Source: an uncultured Winogradskyella sp. (GTDB lineage Bacteria > Bacteroidota > Bacteroidia > Flavobacteriales > Flavobacteriaceae). Taken from it: a stretch of 64,000 bases of DNA. This document shows, in pieces, positions 7,660 through 17,250 of the stretch. Location of the stretch: contig NZ_CANMXL010000002.1 in NCBI RefSeq assembly GCF_947501905.1, positions 124,001 through 188,000 on the forward strand, given 5' to 3'. A model generated the notes under the pieces. The model was not told the origin of the DNA and did not search any database. It worked only from the letters and a program-made list of their open reading frames with translations. Both the position numbers and the translations under genes were made by a program. Numbering within the stretch: the stretch's first letter is position 1; every line of letters starts with the position of its first letter.

Positions 7660-7970
7660 CTATTCAAGAAATGGAAAATTCAGAGCCTTTGAAGTTTTTA
7701 AATATTGAAGGAACATATAATAAAAGTTTTTGGGGAACCAAAATTAAAGTTCAAGGCAGAATAAATAATAAAGCTTCAGTAACCACATACAAAGATGCAA
7801 TAGTAAGAGTAATATATTATTCTAAAACGAAAACAAATATTGGAAGCAGAGATTATACTATTTACGAACAGTTTCTACCAAATTCAACTAAACCTTTTAA
7901 ATTGAAAATTGATAATTTTAAAAATGTAAACTCTATAGGTATAAATATTATAAATGCTTCTATAAAATAA
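7656..7970 (+). CDS. beta-rich domain protein, possibly fused to the upstream TM segment by slippage
   Basis: A 104-residue product without its own signal peptide. Pattern: a short helix with EMENSEPLKFLNIEGTY, then strands (KIKVQGRINNKASVTTYKDAIVRVIYYSKT, DYTIYEQFLPNSTKPFKLKI) typical of an Ig-like/FxLYD-type beta sandwich. In related proteins, as I recall, this domain follows an N-terminal membrane anchor in one chain, which makes the separate frame here unusual. The ATG overlaps the upstream TGA (ATGA), so translational coupling is possible. The biochemical function is unknown. Confidence 0.55.
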   Translation: MTIQEMENSEPLKFLNIEGTYNKSFWGTKIKVQGRINNKASVTTYKDAIVRVIYYSKTKTNIGSRDYTIYEQFLPNSTKPFKLKIDNFKNVNSIGINIINASIK

Positions 7971-8050
7971 ACTGCCACAATACTTAACTTTACAAAAAAC
8001 AAGAATGAATATTAATAAAACTCAAATACGAGTTCCTGTAGAGTAATTGT

Positions 8051-8554
8051 ATGCATAAATATTGGTTAGTTTTCTTATTTCTAATAATATTATCATTTAG
8101 TAATAATTCAAAATCGATTAAAAAAGAAACTATTGTTGGTAAAGTAGTAGCCATAACTGATGGAGATACTTTTAAACTACTAACTAAAGATTCGACCTTA
8201 ATAAAAGTAAGATTAGCCAATATAGATTGCCCAGAGCGTAAACAACCATTTTCAAATAATGCAAAACAATTTGTGTCTAAGGCAATCTTTAGTAAAACCG
8301 TAAAGCTAAACGTACTAAAAAAAGATAGGTATAGACGTTATATTAGCAATGTAATATATGATGATTCGTTAAGCCTATGCCATGAGCTTTTGAAAAATGG
8401 ATTTGCATGGCATTACAGAAAATATTCTAAGGATTCTATTTTACAAGCTTTAGAGGACAATGCCAGAGAGAATAAACTAGGACTTTGGCAAGATAAAAAT
8501 GCTATAGCACCTTGGGAATGGAGAGACAGGAAAAAGAAAAAACCTAAAGAATGA
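8051..8554 (+). CDS. secreted thermonuclease-like protein (SNase domain)
   Basis: A 167-residue staphylococcal-nuclease homologue with an N-terminal signal or anchor (residues 1-18, MHKYWLVFLFLIILSFSN). Catalytic positions are preserved: AITDGDTF (calcium-site aspartates 37 and 39), RLANIDCPE (Arg54, Asp59, Glu62 with the spacing of nuclease Arg35, Asp40, Glu43), and DRYRR (second Arg, near 93-96). It ends in WEWRDRKKKKPKE, like many bacterial SNase proteins. Expected to cleave DNA and RNA outside the cytoplasm with calcium. The last codons overlap the start of the next gene (ATGA, 8551-8554), so the two are probably translated together. Confidence 0.9.
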   Translation: MHKYWLVFLFLIILSFSNNSKSIKKETIVGKVVAITDGDTFKLLTKDSTLIKVRLANIDCPERKQPFSNNAKQFVSKAIFSKTVKLNVLKKDRYRRYISNVIYDDSLSLCHELLKNGFAWHYRKYSKDSILQALEDNARENKLGLWQDKNAIAPWEWRDRKKKKPKE

Positions 8555-8922
8555 AATCACTTAAAATAGTTCTTCTATTCATAACATTATCTTTTGGTTA
8601 TTTTATATCTGCCCAAAACGTATACACAACTAAAACTGGAGAAAAATATCATAAAAACAATTGTCATTATCTTAAGTACTCTAAAAAAGAAATAAAATTA
8701 GATAAAGCTAAAGCTTTAGGGTATCTTGCTTGCAAAGTATGTAAACCAACAGCAAGCAACACAAAAAAGAAGTCAAATACAACGTCTTTAACTTCAAAGA
8801 AAGAATATAAAACTACAACTTCAAAAAAAGCAGCCGCTAGTCAATGTAGTGGTAGAACCAAATCTGGTAGGCGATGTAAACGAAGAACTAAAAACTCTAA
8901 TGGTAGATGCTATCAGCACTAA
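8551..8922 (+). CDS. secreted small protein with Cys motif and DUF5763 tail
   Basis: A 123-residue protein with a signal peptide (MKSLKIVLLFITLSFGYFISAQ). Residues 23-65 hold VYTTKTGEKYHKNNCHYLKYSK...ACKVCKP, a small Cys/His domain often found at the ends of secreted SNase or HNH proteins. A Lys/Thr/Ser-rich linker follows, then the C-terminal CSGRTKSGRRCKRRTKNSNGRCYQH, which fits DUF5763 (C-x6/7-C-x10/11-C-x2-H; probable zinc knuckle). It overlaps the nuclease gene by 4 nt, so it may be an accessory DNA-binding partner. That link is inference. Confidence 0.75.
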   Translation: MKSLKIVLLFITLSFGYFISAQNVYTTKTGEKYHKNNCHYLKYSKKEIKLDKAKALGYLACKVCKPTASNTKKKSNTTSLTSKKEYKTTTSKKAAASQCSGRTKSGRRCKRRTKNSNGRCYQH

Positions 8923-8937
8923 TTTATATTAGATTAT

Positions 8938-10563
<1,626 letters not shown>

Positions 10564-10585
10564 TTATAGGTGTTTTAATTGGCGG

Positions 10586-10593
10586 CAAAAGTA
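10586..10593 (-). promoter_or_regulatory. -7 box for the ABC-F gene
   Basis: On the minus strand TACTTTTG matches the Bacteroidota -7 consensus TAnnTTTG, 22 nt before the ATG at 10563. No good -33 TTG lies at 19 nt. The rest of 10564-10714 holds nothing recognisable. Confidence 0.4.
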
Positions 10594-10714
10594 GAAAATT
10601 TAAGTGATTACAGGAAATTTATACCAATGATAGTAACATTTAACGCCGCATTAACAAGACAAAACATGCGCAAGGCATATTTTTGTCCATGCTGTAAAGC
10701 ATAATGTTATTTTA

Positions 10715-12160
10715 ATGAGGCGATTAATTATTATTCTAAACCTACTCCTATTTTCTTTTTTAGGATGCAAAAACATGTCTGTATCTGAGACTGATACCGC
10801 ATTTTTTGGTGGAGAAATTATTAATCCAAAAGGTGACAGAGTTATCCTTTATAACCGTAGAGAAAAAGTTAGTGATACTTTACTCCTAGATGCTAATAAC
10901 AGATTTAGTCATACCATAGAAAACGTAACACCTACTGTTTATTCTTTTAGGCATGGTGGAGAAATTCAGTTTGTGATATTGGAACCAACAGATAGTGTTA
11001 TGATTCGTCTTAACACCTATGAGTTTGATGAATCTCTTGTTTTTACTGGCGAAGGTGCTCATAAAAATAACTATCTCATTAAAACCTTTCAGAATAACGA
11101 AAAGGAATCACGTAAGCTTGTTAAATACAGTCAAAAAGAGCCCGAAGTTTTTGAAACTTTTATAACTAATCGTCACCAAAGAGAATTAAGCCACTTCGAA
11201 AGATTTAAAGCAAAAAAGCCTATTTCTGCTTTTGCTAGTTCAGTGATACAAGCCAATATAGATTATCATAACTATGCAGACAAAGAGATTTATCCTTTTA
11301 TCTACTTTGGAGAGAATAAAATGGTACACATAAAAGATTTACCAGAAAATTTCTATGCATTTAGAGATAAAACTAACTATAATGAGAAACATTTAAGCGA
11401 GATGTATGATTACAATAGATATCTCTTTTCTCATTTTGATAACCTTGCAGTAACTACCTTTTATAAAAACAATGCATTTCACAGTAAATTCGATAGACGT
11501 CAATTATCTTACAACAAAGCAAAGTTGAATCTTGTTGACAGTTTAGTCGAAGACGAAATTATAAAGAATAACTTACTGAAATATAAAACTCGAGAGTTTA
11601 TAAACCATAGTGATAGCAAAGAAAAGATTAATGAGATGATGGCATCTTATCTCTCTAAAACAACAAGTGAAGAAGATATAAAATACTTAAATGGTCTAAT
11701 TGCGTCATTAGATAATTTAAAACCAGGGAAAGGCTTACCAGACTTAAAACTAATAGATGTTAATGACAATGAATATACTATTGCAGAAGTTGTTGATAAA
11801 CCTACCTTAATCTATTTTTGGTCTACAAATAGAAAGAAGCACTACAAGAATAGTCATTATAGAGTAAAAGAATTAAAAGCGCAATTCCCTAAAATGGGTT
11901 TTATATCTATAAACATTAATGACAATCCTGATAAGTTTTGGAAAGAAACTATACATCAGTATAAGTTTGATTTGAATACAGAATATCGTTTTAAAAATCC
12001 TAAACAGGCATTAAAAACATTGGCTGTAAACTATCTCTATAAAGTGATTGTTGTTGATAATGAGGCTAACATTATTAATCCTAATGTAAATATCTTTAAT
12101 AAAGATTTTGAAAACACCCTTAAAGATATGATACTAAAAAAGGAGCTTGTATTAAAATAA
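10715..12160 (+). CDS. thioredoxin-fold lipoprotein (TlpA/ResA-like) lacking the CxxC motif
   Basis: A 481-residue predicted lipoprotein (MRRLIIILNLLLFSFLGC, Cys18). Residues 30-110 form a beta-rich N-domain like the DUF4369 region that precedes many Bacteroidota thioredoxins; a helical middle follows; the C-terminal 140 residues have a thioredoxin fold (KPTLIYFWSTNRKKHY...GFISININDNPDKFWKETI...VNYLYKVIVVDNEANI). The active-site WCxxC is replaced by WSTNRKK, so it cannot do dithiol chemistry in the usual way. The cis-Pro loop is also changed (VNYLYKVIV). Probably a structural or binding paralogue in the periplasm. Single gene, convergent with the transaldolase gene. Confidence 0.75.
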   Translation: MRRLIIILNLLLFSFLGCKNMSVSETDTAFFGGEIINPKGDRVILYNRREKVSDTLLLDANNRFSHTIENVTPTVYSFRHGGEIQFVILEPTDSVMIRLNTYEFDESLVFTGEGAHKNNYLIKTFQNNEKESRKLVKYSQKEPEVFETFITNRHQRELSHFERFKAKKPISAFASSVIQANIDYHNYADKEIYPFIYFGENKMVHIKDLPENFYAFRDKTNYNEKHLSEMYDYNRYLFSHFDNLAVTTFYKNNAFHSKFDRRQLSYNKAKLNLVDSLVEDEIIKNNLLKYKTREFINHSDSKEKINEMMASYLSKTTSEEDIKYLNGLIASLDNLKPGKGLPDLKLIDVNDNEYTIAEVVDKPTLIYFWSTNRKKHYKNSHYRVKELKAQFPKMGFISININDNPDKFWKETIHQYKFDLNTEYRFKNPKQALKTLAVNYLYKVIVVDNEANIINPNVNIFNKDFENTLKDMILKKELVLK

Positions 12161-12169
12161 AAGCTCCTT
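12136..12169 (-). terminator. intrinsic terminator for fsa, inside the 3' end of the opposite gene
   Basis: The stem AAGGAGCTT (12140-12148) pairs with AAGCTCCTT (12161-12169). On the minus strand it is followed by six U (A run 12136-12141). It overlaps the last codons of the thioredoxin-fold gene on the other strand. Confidence 0.65.
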
Positions 12170-12194
12170 AGTAATTGTTAGATTTTATATAAAT

Positions 12195-12848
12195 CTAATT
12201 TCCTTTTTTATAATCTGCTAAGAATTTTTCTAAACCAATATCAGTTAATGGGTGCTTTAGTAATCCAGAAATTGAACTTAAAGGTCCAGTCATAACATCA
12301 GCTCCTAATTTTGCACAATCTATAACATGCATTGTATGACGTACAGAAGCAGCTAAGATTTCAGTTTCAAAAGCATAGTTATCATAGATGTGACGAATCT
12401 CCGCAATTAGGTTTAATCCATCGGTAGAAATATCATCTAAACGACCAATAAATGGCGACACATATGTCGCACCTGCTTTAGCAGCTAATAATGCTTGACC
12501 TGGAGAAAACACTAAAGTTACGTTAGTTTTAATCCCTCTATCTGAAAAATATTTACATGCTTTAACACCATCTTTAATCATTGGCAATTTTATAACAATC
12601 TGGTCATGAAGCTCAGCTAATGCCTCACCTTCTCTAACCATGCCATCAAAATCTGTAGAGATAACCTCTGCAGAAACATCACCATCTACAATATTGCAGA
12701 TATTTACATAATGCTTTAAAATATTATCATGACCTGTAATGCCTTCTTTTGCCATTAAAGACGGATTAGTAGTAACACCATCTAAAATACCCATATCTTG
12801 AGCTTCTTTAATCTGCTCAAGGTTGGCTGTATCAATAAAAAATTTCAT
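12195..12848 (-). CDS. fsa: transaldolase/fructose-6-phosphate aldolase-like (TalC/FSA family)
   Basis: A 217-residue class I aldolase of the small transaldolase type. Seen: [16 protein letters not shown] start, [13 protein letters not shown], the Schiff-base lysine Lys87 in [38 protein letters not shown], and EILAASVRH. The length matches the TalC/FSA group (about 215-220). It interconverts sugar phosphates in the non-oxidative pentose phosphate pathway; whether it is transaldolase or F6P aldolase cannot be told from motifs alone. It is cytoplasmic. A -7-like TAACTTCG lies upstream. Monocistronic between convergent and unrelated genes. Confidence 0.93.
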   Translation of the reverse strand: MKFFIDTANLEQIKEAQDMGILDGVTTNPSLMAKEGITGHDNILKHYVNICNIVDGDVSAEVISTDFDGMVREGEALAELHDQIVIKLPMIKDGVKACKYFSDRGIKTNVTLVFSPGQALLAAKAGATYVSPFIGRLDDISTDGLNLIAEIRHIYDNYAFETEILAASVRHTMHVIDCAKLGADVMTGPLSSISGLLKHPLTDIGLEKFLADYKKGN

Positions 12849-12939
12849 TTAATATAATTTGAATTGTTGTGTTTAATTTCGGCGAAGTTACAACAATTGG
12901 GTTCTTTAAATTCAATTTGAAATAAAAAGAAATTAACTT

Positions 12940-13332
12940 TTATTCAACAGGAATAAATAATAGTTTTTTACTAGAATCATCGATGCCTATTTTTAGTGTA
13001 TCATTAAAGAATAGTCTATGAAAATGACCATCATTAATTCTAATAGTCTTAGTGTATTTTACTTTATCAAAAAAAGTATCCTTTTCCAAAATCCTGCAAG
13101 CTTCTTCTTTAAAAACTTTTGAGCATGCTTCTATTTTCGAGTTTTCATGATAAAACATATGATATACCTTAACCCGTGGCGTGCAAAAAACTTCAATCTC
13201 TTTTACATCTGAGTTACCAATTGATTTATAGGCATGGTAATGTGGTGCGGGTGTCATTAATGGACAAGAATAGAATAATAGACACGCTAAAATTGTAAAA
13301 ATAAAATATCTATTAGTTTTACTGGTAAGCAT
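12940..13332 (-). CDS. hypothetical lipoprotein-like protein
   Basis: A 130-residue protein with an N-terminal hydrophobic segment (YFIFTILACLLFYSC, Cys23 or so as a possible lipobox). The mature part is rich in Tyr, His and Cys (HYHAYKS, EVFCTPRVKVYHMFYH, EACSKVFKEEACRILEK) and ends in a strand pair (RLFFNDTLKIGIDDSSKKLLFIPVE). No family recognised. It lies 50 nt from the next lipoprotein gene on the same strand. Envelope location likely. Confidence 0.5.
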   Translation of the reverse strand: MLTSKTNRYFIFTILACLLFYSCPLMTPAPHYHAYKSIGNSDVKEIEVFCTPRVKVYHMFYHENSKIEACSKVFKEEACRILEKDTFFDKVKYTKTIRINDGHFHRLFFNDTLKIGIDDSSKKLLFIPVE

Positions 13333-13382
13333 AAATAGTAATTTAGCAGCAAACGGAGAAACCTTATAAAGATTATAAAGGT

Positions 13383-13790
13383 TTACTCATTTACAAACAA
13401 GGTGAAGTCTCTTCTCGCACTATCATTACATGTTGGGCTTGAGTCGTAATAACCATCCTCAAAGCGCTCTACAGATAGAAATACCGTAAACTCAAAAGCA
13501 CCTGTTTCTTCTGGAACACCAATAAGTTCTATGCTTCTCGCAAAGAAGACAGCATCAACACCTAATGGCAAGTCTCCAATAATATCGAAGAAATAATCAT
13601 AAGAGTTATCGTTAGCAGCATTATCAACCTCAGCTGTAATACGTTGAAAATAATTTTCGTCTAGTGTAGCACTAGAAATAGAAGTTTCATTAATTTCTGG
13701 ATTTACTCCGAATAAGCATTCTAAAGCTTCATCACAAGATAATAAGGCTAAAAAAGAAAATAATAAGATAAAAGTAGTTTTTGATTTCAT
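13383..13790 (-). CDS. hypothetical lipoprotein with cadherin-like/Ig-like strand pattern
   Basis: A 135-residue predicted lipoprotein (MKSKTTFILLFSFLALLSC, Cys19). The mature protein runs INETSISSATLDENYFQRITAEV...DLPLGVDAVFFARSIELIGVPEETGAFEFTVFLSVE, which follows the putative-Ig (He_PIG-like) pattern in which a 'LPxGL...I.G.P..TG.F.FTV' core is typical. Two further cysteines (CLFG and PTCND) may form a disulfide. Single-domain size. Position upstream of the 12940 gene allows co-transcription. Function unknown. Confidence 0.6.
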   Translation of the reverse strand: MKSKTTFILLFSFLALLSCDEALECLFGVNPEINETSISSATLDENYFQRITAEVDNAANDNSYDYFFDIIGDLPLGVDAVFFARSIELIGVPEETGAFEFTVFLSVERFEDGYYDSSPTCNDSARRDFTLFVNE

Positions 13791-13839
13791 GACTGATGCT
13801 ATTTTTTAGTTATCAATCACAAAAAACATACCAAAACTG

Positions 13840-14643
13840 TTACAAATCGTAATGGTTCATTAATAATTTTTCATAGACCTTATCTGGAAGTATTCTTTTT
13901 AGCACAATAGAAAACTTCTGCATAAAAGCGCCAACTTTATAATGAATTTTTGGGTTTTTAGAATTTATGATTTTAAAAATCACTTTTGCAACTTCATATG
14001 GGTTTCCTCCAGAATCTACATGGGCATCCATAGTATTAAGACTATCTCCATAAGATTTTTTATAAGGAGAATTTTCCATAACTGGTGCATGATAGCGCCC
14101 TGCAGCTATATTTGTAGCAAAGTCTCCTGGTGCTAAGTTACACATGTGTACTCCAAAAGCTCTAAGTTCCATTCTAAATGCTTCTGTTACCAATTCTAAT
14201 GCACCTTTGCTCGCACTATACACACCTCGATAAGGCAAACCCATATATCCGGCAATAGATGTGATATTTATAATTAAACCACTTTTCTGCTCTCGCATAC
14301 TAGGCAAAACAGCCTTAATAACATTTATTGGTCCAAAAAGATTAGTTTCAAAATTGCGCTTTATTTCTTCATCAGGAATTTCTTCCATAGGCCCTGTAAT
14401 TCCTGCACCAGCATTATTGATTAAGACATCTATTTTACTTTCTTTTTCTATAACTTTATTAATACACGATGCAATAGTTTCAGGTTTAGTAACATCTAAA
14501 GCAACTAACGGAAATTGGCTATCTCTATAATTATTAGGGTTACGACTTGTGCCGTAAACAATAAAATCTTTAGCTTTTAAAAACTCGCCAATAGACTTTC
14601 CAATTCCTGAAGAACCACCAGTAATTAAAACAACTTTAGACAT
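13840..14643 (-). CDS. short-chain dehydrogenase/reductase
   Basis: A 267-residue classical SDR. NAD(P)-binding GGSSGIG (9-15), the NNAG motif (77-80), catalytic Ser129 (INITSIAG) and YSASK with Tyr142 and Lys146. The C-terminal 40 residues (VGAFMQKFSIVLKRILPDKVYEKLLMNHY) are a basic amphipathic helix as in SDRs that act on lipids or retinoids. Substrate unknown. The ATG at 14643 lies directly before the SRP RNA gene region; they are on the same strand but the RNA has its own promoter and terminator. Confidence 0.92.
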   Translation of the reverse strand: MSKVVLITGGSSGIGKSIGEFLKAKDFIVYGTSRNPNNYRDSQFPLVALDVTKPETIASCINKVIEKESKIDVLINNAGAGITGPMEEIPDEEIKRNFETNLFGPINVIKAVLPSMREQKSGLIINITSIAGYMGLPYRGVYSASKGALELVTEAFRMELRAFGVHMCNLAPGDFATNIAAGRYHAPVMENSPYKKSYGDSLNTMDAHVDSGGNPYEVAKVIFKIINSKNPKIHYKVGAFMQKFSIVLKRILPDKVYEKLLMNHYDL

Positions 14644-14696
14644 AGAATAGAAAATTTAAGTAAGCAAAATACAAATTTATACGTCACTTTTGGGTA

Positions 14697-14704
14697 CAAA
14701 AAAA
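14697..14704 (-). terminator. U-run terminator of the SRP RNA
   Basis: On the minus strand, the closing helix of the RNA is followed by a run of U (A run on the plus strand, ending at 14704). Together they form a standard intrinsic terminator. Confidence 0.6.
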
Positions 14705-14798
14705 GGCAAGCTACCTACATCACACCGCTACGACCGCATACCTTTGCTTCGTTCCCGACCTGGAGGATTCCGCAGGAGCTGGTTGTGTAGGACTTGCC
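14705..14798 (-). ncRNA. ffs: bacterial small signal recognition particle RNA (4.5S RNA)
   Basis: On the minus strand the conserved SRP domain IV core is present (TCCTCCAGGTCGGGAACGAA followed by GCAAAGGTA), and the ends pair: GGCAAGTCCTACA at the 5' side with TGTAGGTAGCTTGCC at the 3' side. This gives a hairpin of about 94 nt, the size of 4.5S RNA. The RNA binds Ffh and targets membrane proteins co-translationally. It has a strong promoter and a U-run terminator. A 62-codon frame across it on the plus strand is spurious. The exact 5' end is estimated from the pairing. Confidence 0.93.
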
Positions 14799-14803
14799 GG
14801 CTG

Positions 14804-14833
14804 CAAAGATACAACCTTTTAATACTTTCACAA
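14804..14833 (-). promoter_or_regulatory. consensus Bacteroidota promoter of the SRP RNA
   Basis: On the minus strand TTG (14831-14833) is followed by exactly 19 nt and TATCTTTG (14804-14811), matching TTG-N19-TAnnTTTG. Transcription would begin about 6 nt later, at the 5' end of the RNA helix. Confidence 0.85.
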
Positions 14834-14887
14834 TATTTTTTTAATCCTATTTTTTATAAATATCTTGCCAAAAATTAGATACAATTC

Positions 14888-15949
14888 ATGTTTAGATTTA
14901 AATATTTAGTAGTCACACTTTTAGGTTTATTTTTAATTGGTTGCGCTAGCGAGAAACCTCAGCTTTCAGTAAAAACATCAGCAAAAAATAATAAAGCTAG
15001 ACTTGGAGAAACAGTTAAGTTATCACTCAATAATCCTGATGGCGTTAGTATTAACTCTATTAATTACCTATTAGAAGGAGAGACTATTACTGAAAATTTA
15101 AAGCTTAATAATAAACTAGGCAAACAAGATTTAGTAGCGAAAGTTATCTCCGGAAATGACACTATTATTGCTAAAAGTAATCTAGTTGTTCTCGATAGAA
15201 AAGACCCAGAGTTATACGCCTTCCCTAATACCAAGAATTATAATAAAGCTAATTATACTGTCGAAATAATAAATACTTATCCCCATGATGAGACTTCATA
15301 TACCCAAGGATTAGAATTCCATAATGGAGTACTTTATGAAAGTACTGGACAGTTTGGCGAATCTAAACTCAGAAAAGTCGATTATAAAACTGGTGAAGTT
15401 CTTAAAAATTTAGATTTAAAAAGTGGTTATTTTGCCGAAGGCTTAACCATTTTAGACAATAAAATTTATCAATTGACTTGGAAAGCTGATACGGGAATCA
15501 TATATGACTTAAATACTTTTAAAAAACTCGGAATCTTTAGATATAATCAAAGTAAAGAAGGTTGGGGCTTATGTAATGACGGTAAAACGTTATACAAATC
15601 TGATGGTACCGAAAAAATATGGAATCTTAATACTTCCAACTTTACAGAGGATGATAAAATTGAAGTCTATACCAAAAAAGCTAAGGTTGGAAGGTTAAAT
15701 GAATTAGAGTGGATTAACGGAAAAATATATGCTAACCTTTACACAACTAACTTTATAATAATAGTTAACCCAAAGAATGGCTCTATCGATGGTATAATAG
15801 ACATGGGCGAATTAACTAAGCAGATTCCAAATTATTCAAAGGATGATAATGTACTTAACGGTATTGCCTACAATCCTGATACAGAAACCATCTTTGTAAC
15901 TGGAAAACGTTGGGATAAACTTTTTGAAATTAAAATAACTAAGAAGTAA
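14888..15949 (+). CDS. glutaminyl-peptide cyclotransferase (glutamine cyclotransferase family), lipoprotein
   Basis: A 353-residue lipoprotein (MFRFKYLVVTLLGLFLIGC, Cys19). Residues 25-110 form an Ig-like N-domain; from about 120 the five-bladed propeller of the plant/bacterial type glutamine cyclotransferase appears (YPHDETSYTQGLEFHNGVLYESTGQFGESKLRKVDYKTGEVL, FAEGLTILDNKIYQLTWK, VGRLNELEWINGKIYANLY, VLNGIAYNPDTETIFVTGKRW). It converts N-terminal Gln to pyroglutamate; exported Bacteroidota proteins commonly need this because signal cleavage often leaves Gln first. It overlaps nothing; the thioesterase gene follows after 3 nt. Confidence 0.9.
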   Translation: MFRFKYLVVTLLGLFLIGCASEKPQLSVKTSAKNNKARLGETVKLSLNNPDGVSINSINYLLEGETITENLKLNNKLGKQDLVAKVISGNDTIIAKSNLVVLDRKDPELYAFPNTKNYNKANYTVEIINTYPHDETSYTQGLEFHNGVLYESTGQFGESKLRKVDYKTGEVLKNLDLKSGYFAEGLTILDNKIYQLTWKADTGIIYDLNTFKKLGIFRYNQSKEGWGLCNDGKTLYKSDGTEKIWNLNTSNFTEDDKIEVYTKKAKVGRLNELEWINGKIYANLYTTNFIIIVNPKNGSIDGIIDMGELTKQIPNYSKDDNVLNGIAYNPDTETIFVTGKRWDKLFEIKITKK

Positions 15950-15952
15950 TAG

Positions 15953-16342
15953 TTGCAAACCTTCCAAAAAGAAATAACTGTTTTTCAAACAGATCTAGAT
16001 CAACTTAATCATGTCAATAACGTACGTTATGTCCAATGGGTGCAAGATATTGCAGAAGCGCATTGGCTAAAAAATGCATCAAAAGAGATATTAGATAAGT
16101 ACTACTGGTTTTTGGTAAAGCATACTATAGATTATAAAGGGCAAGCATTTCTTGGTGATAAGATTCTTATCAAAACCTTTGTAGATTCTTCTGAAGGTGT
16201 TACCTCAATCAGAAAAATTGAGATGTATAACCAGACTTTAGATAAACTAATTATAACTTCAGAAACTAAATGGTGTCTTTTGGATAAAAGTACACAACGA
16301 CCAACTCGTATAACGCCAGAAATAGCAGAATTATTTAATTAA
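15953..16342 (+). CDS. acyl-CoA thioesterase-like hotdog protein (4HBT family)
   Basis: A 129-residue single hotdog domain: FQTDLDQLNHVNNVRYVQWVQDIAEAHW contains the 4HBT signature with the Asp and the N(H)VNN turn, followed by the strands YWFLVKHTIDYKGQAFLGDKILIKTFVDSSEGVTSIRKIEMYN. It probably hydrolyses acyl-CoA; the natural substrate cannot be named. The start is TTG at 15953, 3 nt after the stop of the cyclotransferase gene, and no ATG is placed to give a full domain. The first residues QTFQKEITV are the normal beginning of the domain. Confidence 0.88.
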   Translation: MQTFQKEITVFQTDLDQLNHVNNVRYVQWVQDIAEAHWLKNASKEILDKYYWFLVKHTIDYKGQAFLGDKILIKTFVDSSEGVTSIRKIEMYNQTLDKLIITSETKWCLLDKSTQRPTRITPEIAELFN

Positions 16343-16426
16343 CATTATCTTAGGTTAAAGTTTTTTTAAATACTCGTGTTGCCTAAAAATATTGGGCGTA
16401 ATTGCAGAGCAACTAACCATTCAAAT

Positions 16427-17176
16427 ATGCTAAAACGCCTCTATCTAATAGTTTTTATTTGCTTTTCTTCATTTTCATATGCCCAAGAAGTAAATGGTAT
16501 TGTTTACGATGCCGAAGCCAGAGTTAAAGGCGTTAAAGTCTTAAACATTTCTAAGAAGATACTAACCGCTACTAACGACCAAGGCGAGTTTACTCTAAAA
16601 GCAAATGTGAATGATACACTAACATTTCAATCCGTTTTCTACAAACCAATTATGGTTATTGTAAAACCAGACTATTTTGAAGGCACATACGTTTTTGAAC
16701 TACAGAAAATAATTAATGAACTAGACCCTGTAAATATTAAAGATAAACCCAAAGCAAAGCTTTTTGGAGAAAAGGCTTTCAATGCTAACCTAAAAGAGGT
16801 CATAGCAATTGATAAAAAGAAAGAGCCTCAAAAATATAATGCAGCACCTAAATATGGTTTGGACTTTATACAAGTCGCTAAATTAATTGGTAAGCTTTTT
16901 AAAAAGAAAAAGAAGAACATCCCAAATACTTTAAAATACAATCAGTACAAGCTACTTTTTTCTGAAAATAATTTTTTCACTAAAAAAATGCTAACAGAAG
17001 ATTTAAAGGTCCCAGAAAAGTATCATTCTCTATTTTATGAATTCTTAGAGGAGAAAGCAATCCCTGAATCAAAGCTCAACTATAATATGCGTCTTCAACT
17101 TCTCAACGATTTTACCATGCATAGCCAAGAATTTTTATTAATAGTTGAGATGGCTGAAGAAAAAGTAAAAGATTAA
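16427..17176 (+). CDS. secreted protein with carboxypeptidase-D-like regulatory domain
   Basis: About 249 residues from ATG 16427 (a TTG extension to 16376 is rejected because the signal peptide MLKRLYLIVFICFSSFSYAQ starts at this ATG). Residues 22-105 are a CarboxypepD_reg-like/TonB-plug-type N-domain (VNGIVYDAEARVKGVKVLN...TATNDQGEFTLKANVNDTLTFQSVFYK). The rest is helical, with the run of basic residues KLFKKKKKN. It has the same layout as the protein encoded at 35020, so the two are paralogues. Likely cell-surface or periplasmic; function unknown. Confidence 0.75.
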   Translation: MLKRLYLIVFICFSSFSYAQEVNGIVYDAEARVKGVKVLNISKKILTATNDQGEFTLKANVNDTLTFQSVFYKPIMVIVKPDYFEGTYVFELQKIINELDPVNIKDKPKAKLFGEKAFNANLKEVIAIDKKKEPQKYNAAPKYGLDFIQVAKLIGKLFKKKKKNIPNTLKYNQYKLLFSENNFFTKKMLTEDLKVPEKYHSLFYEFLEEKAIPESKLNYNMRLQLLNDFTMHSQEFLLIVEMAEEKVKD

Positions 17177-17250
17177 TTATTCTTTTCTTTTCCATACTAA
17201 ATCATAAATTGAAAAGTTATATTTTTAGCCTGAATTAATATGTTCACTTT

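Noticed and set aside
14690..14878. 62-codon plus-strand frame
   Set aside because: It runs across the SRP RNA and its terminator; amino-acid composition is Arg/Pro-rich from RNA structure and there is no homology.
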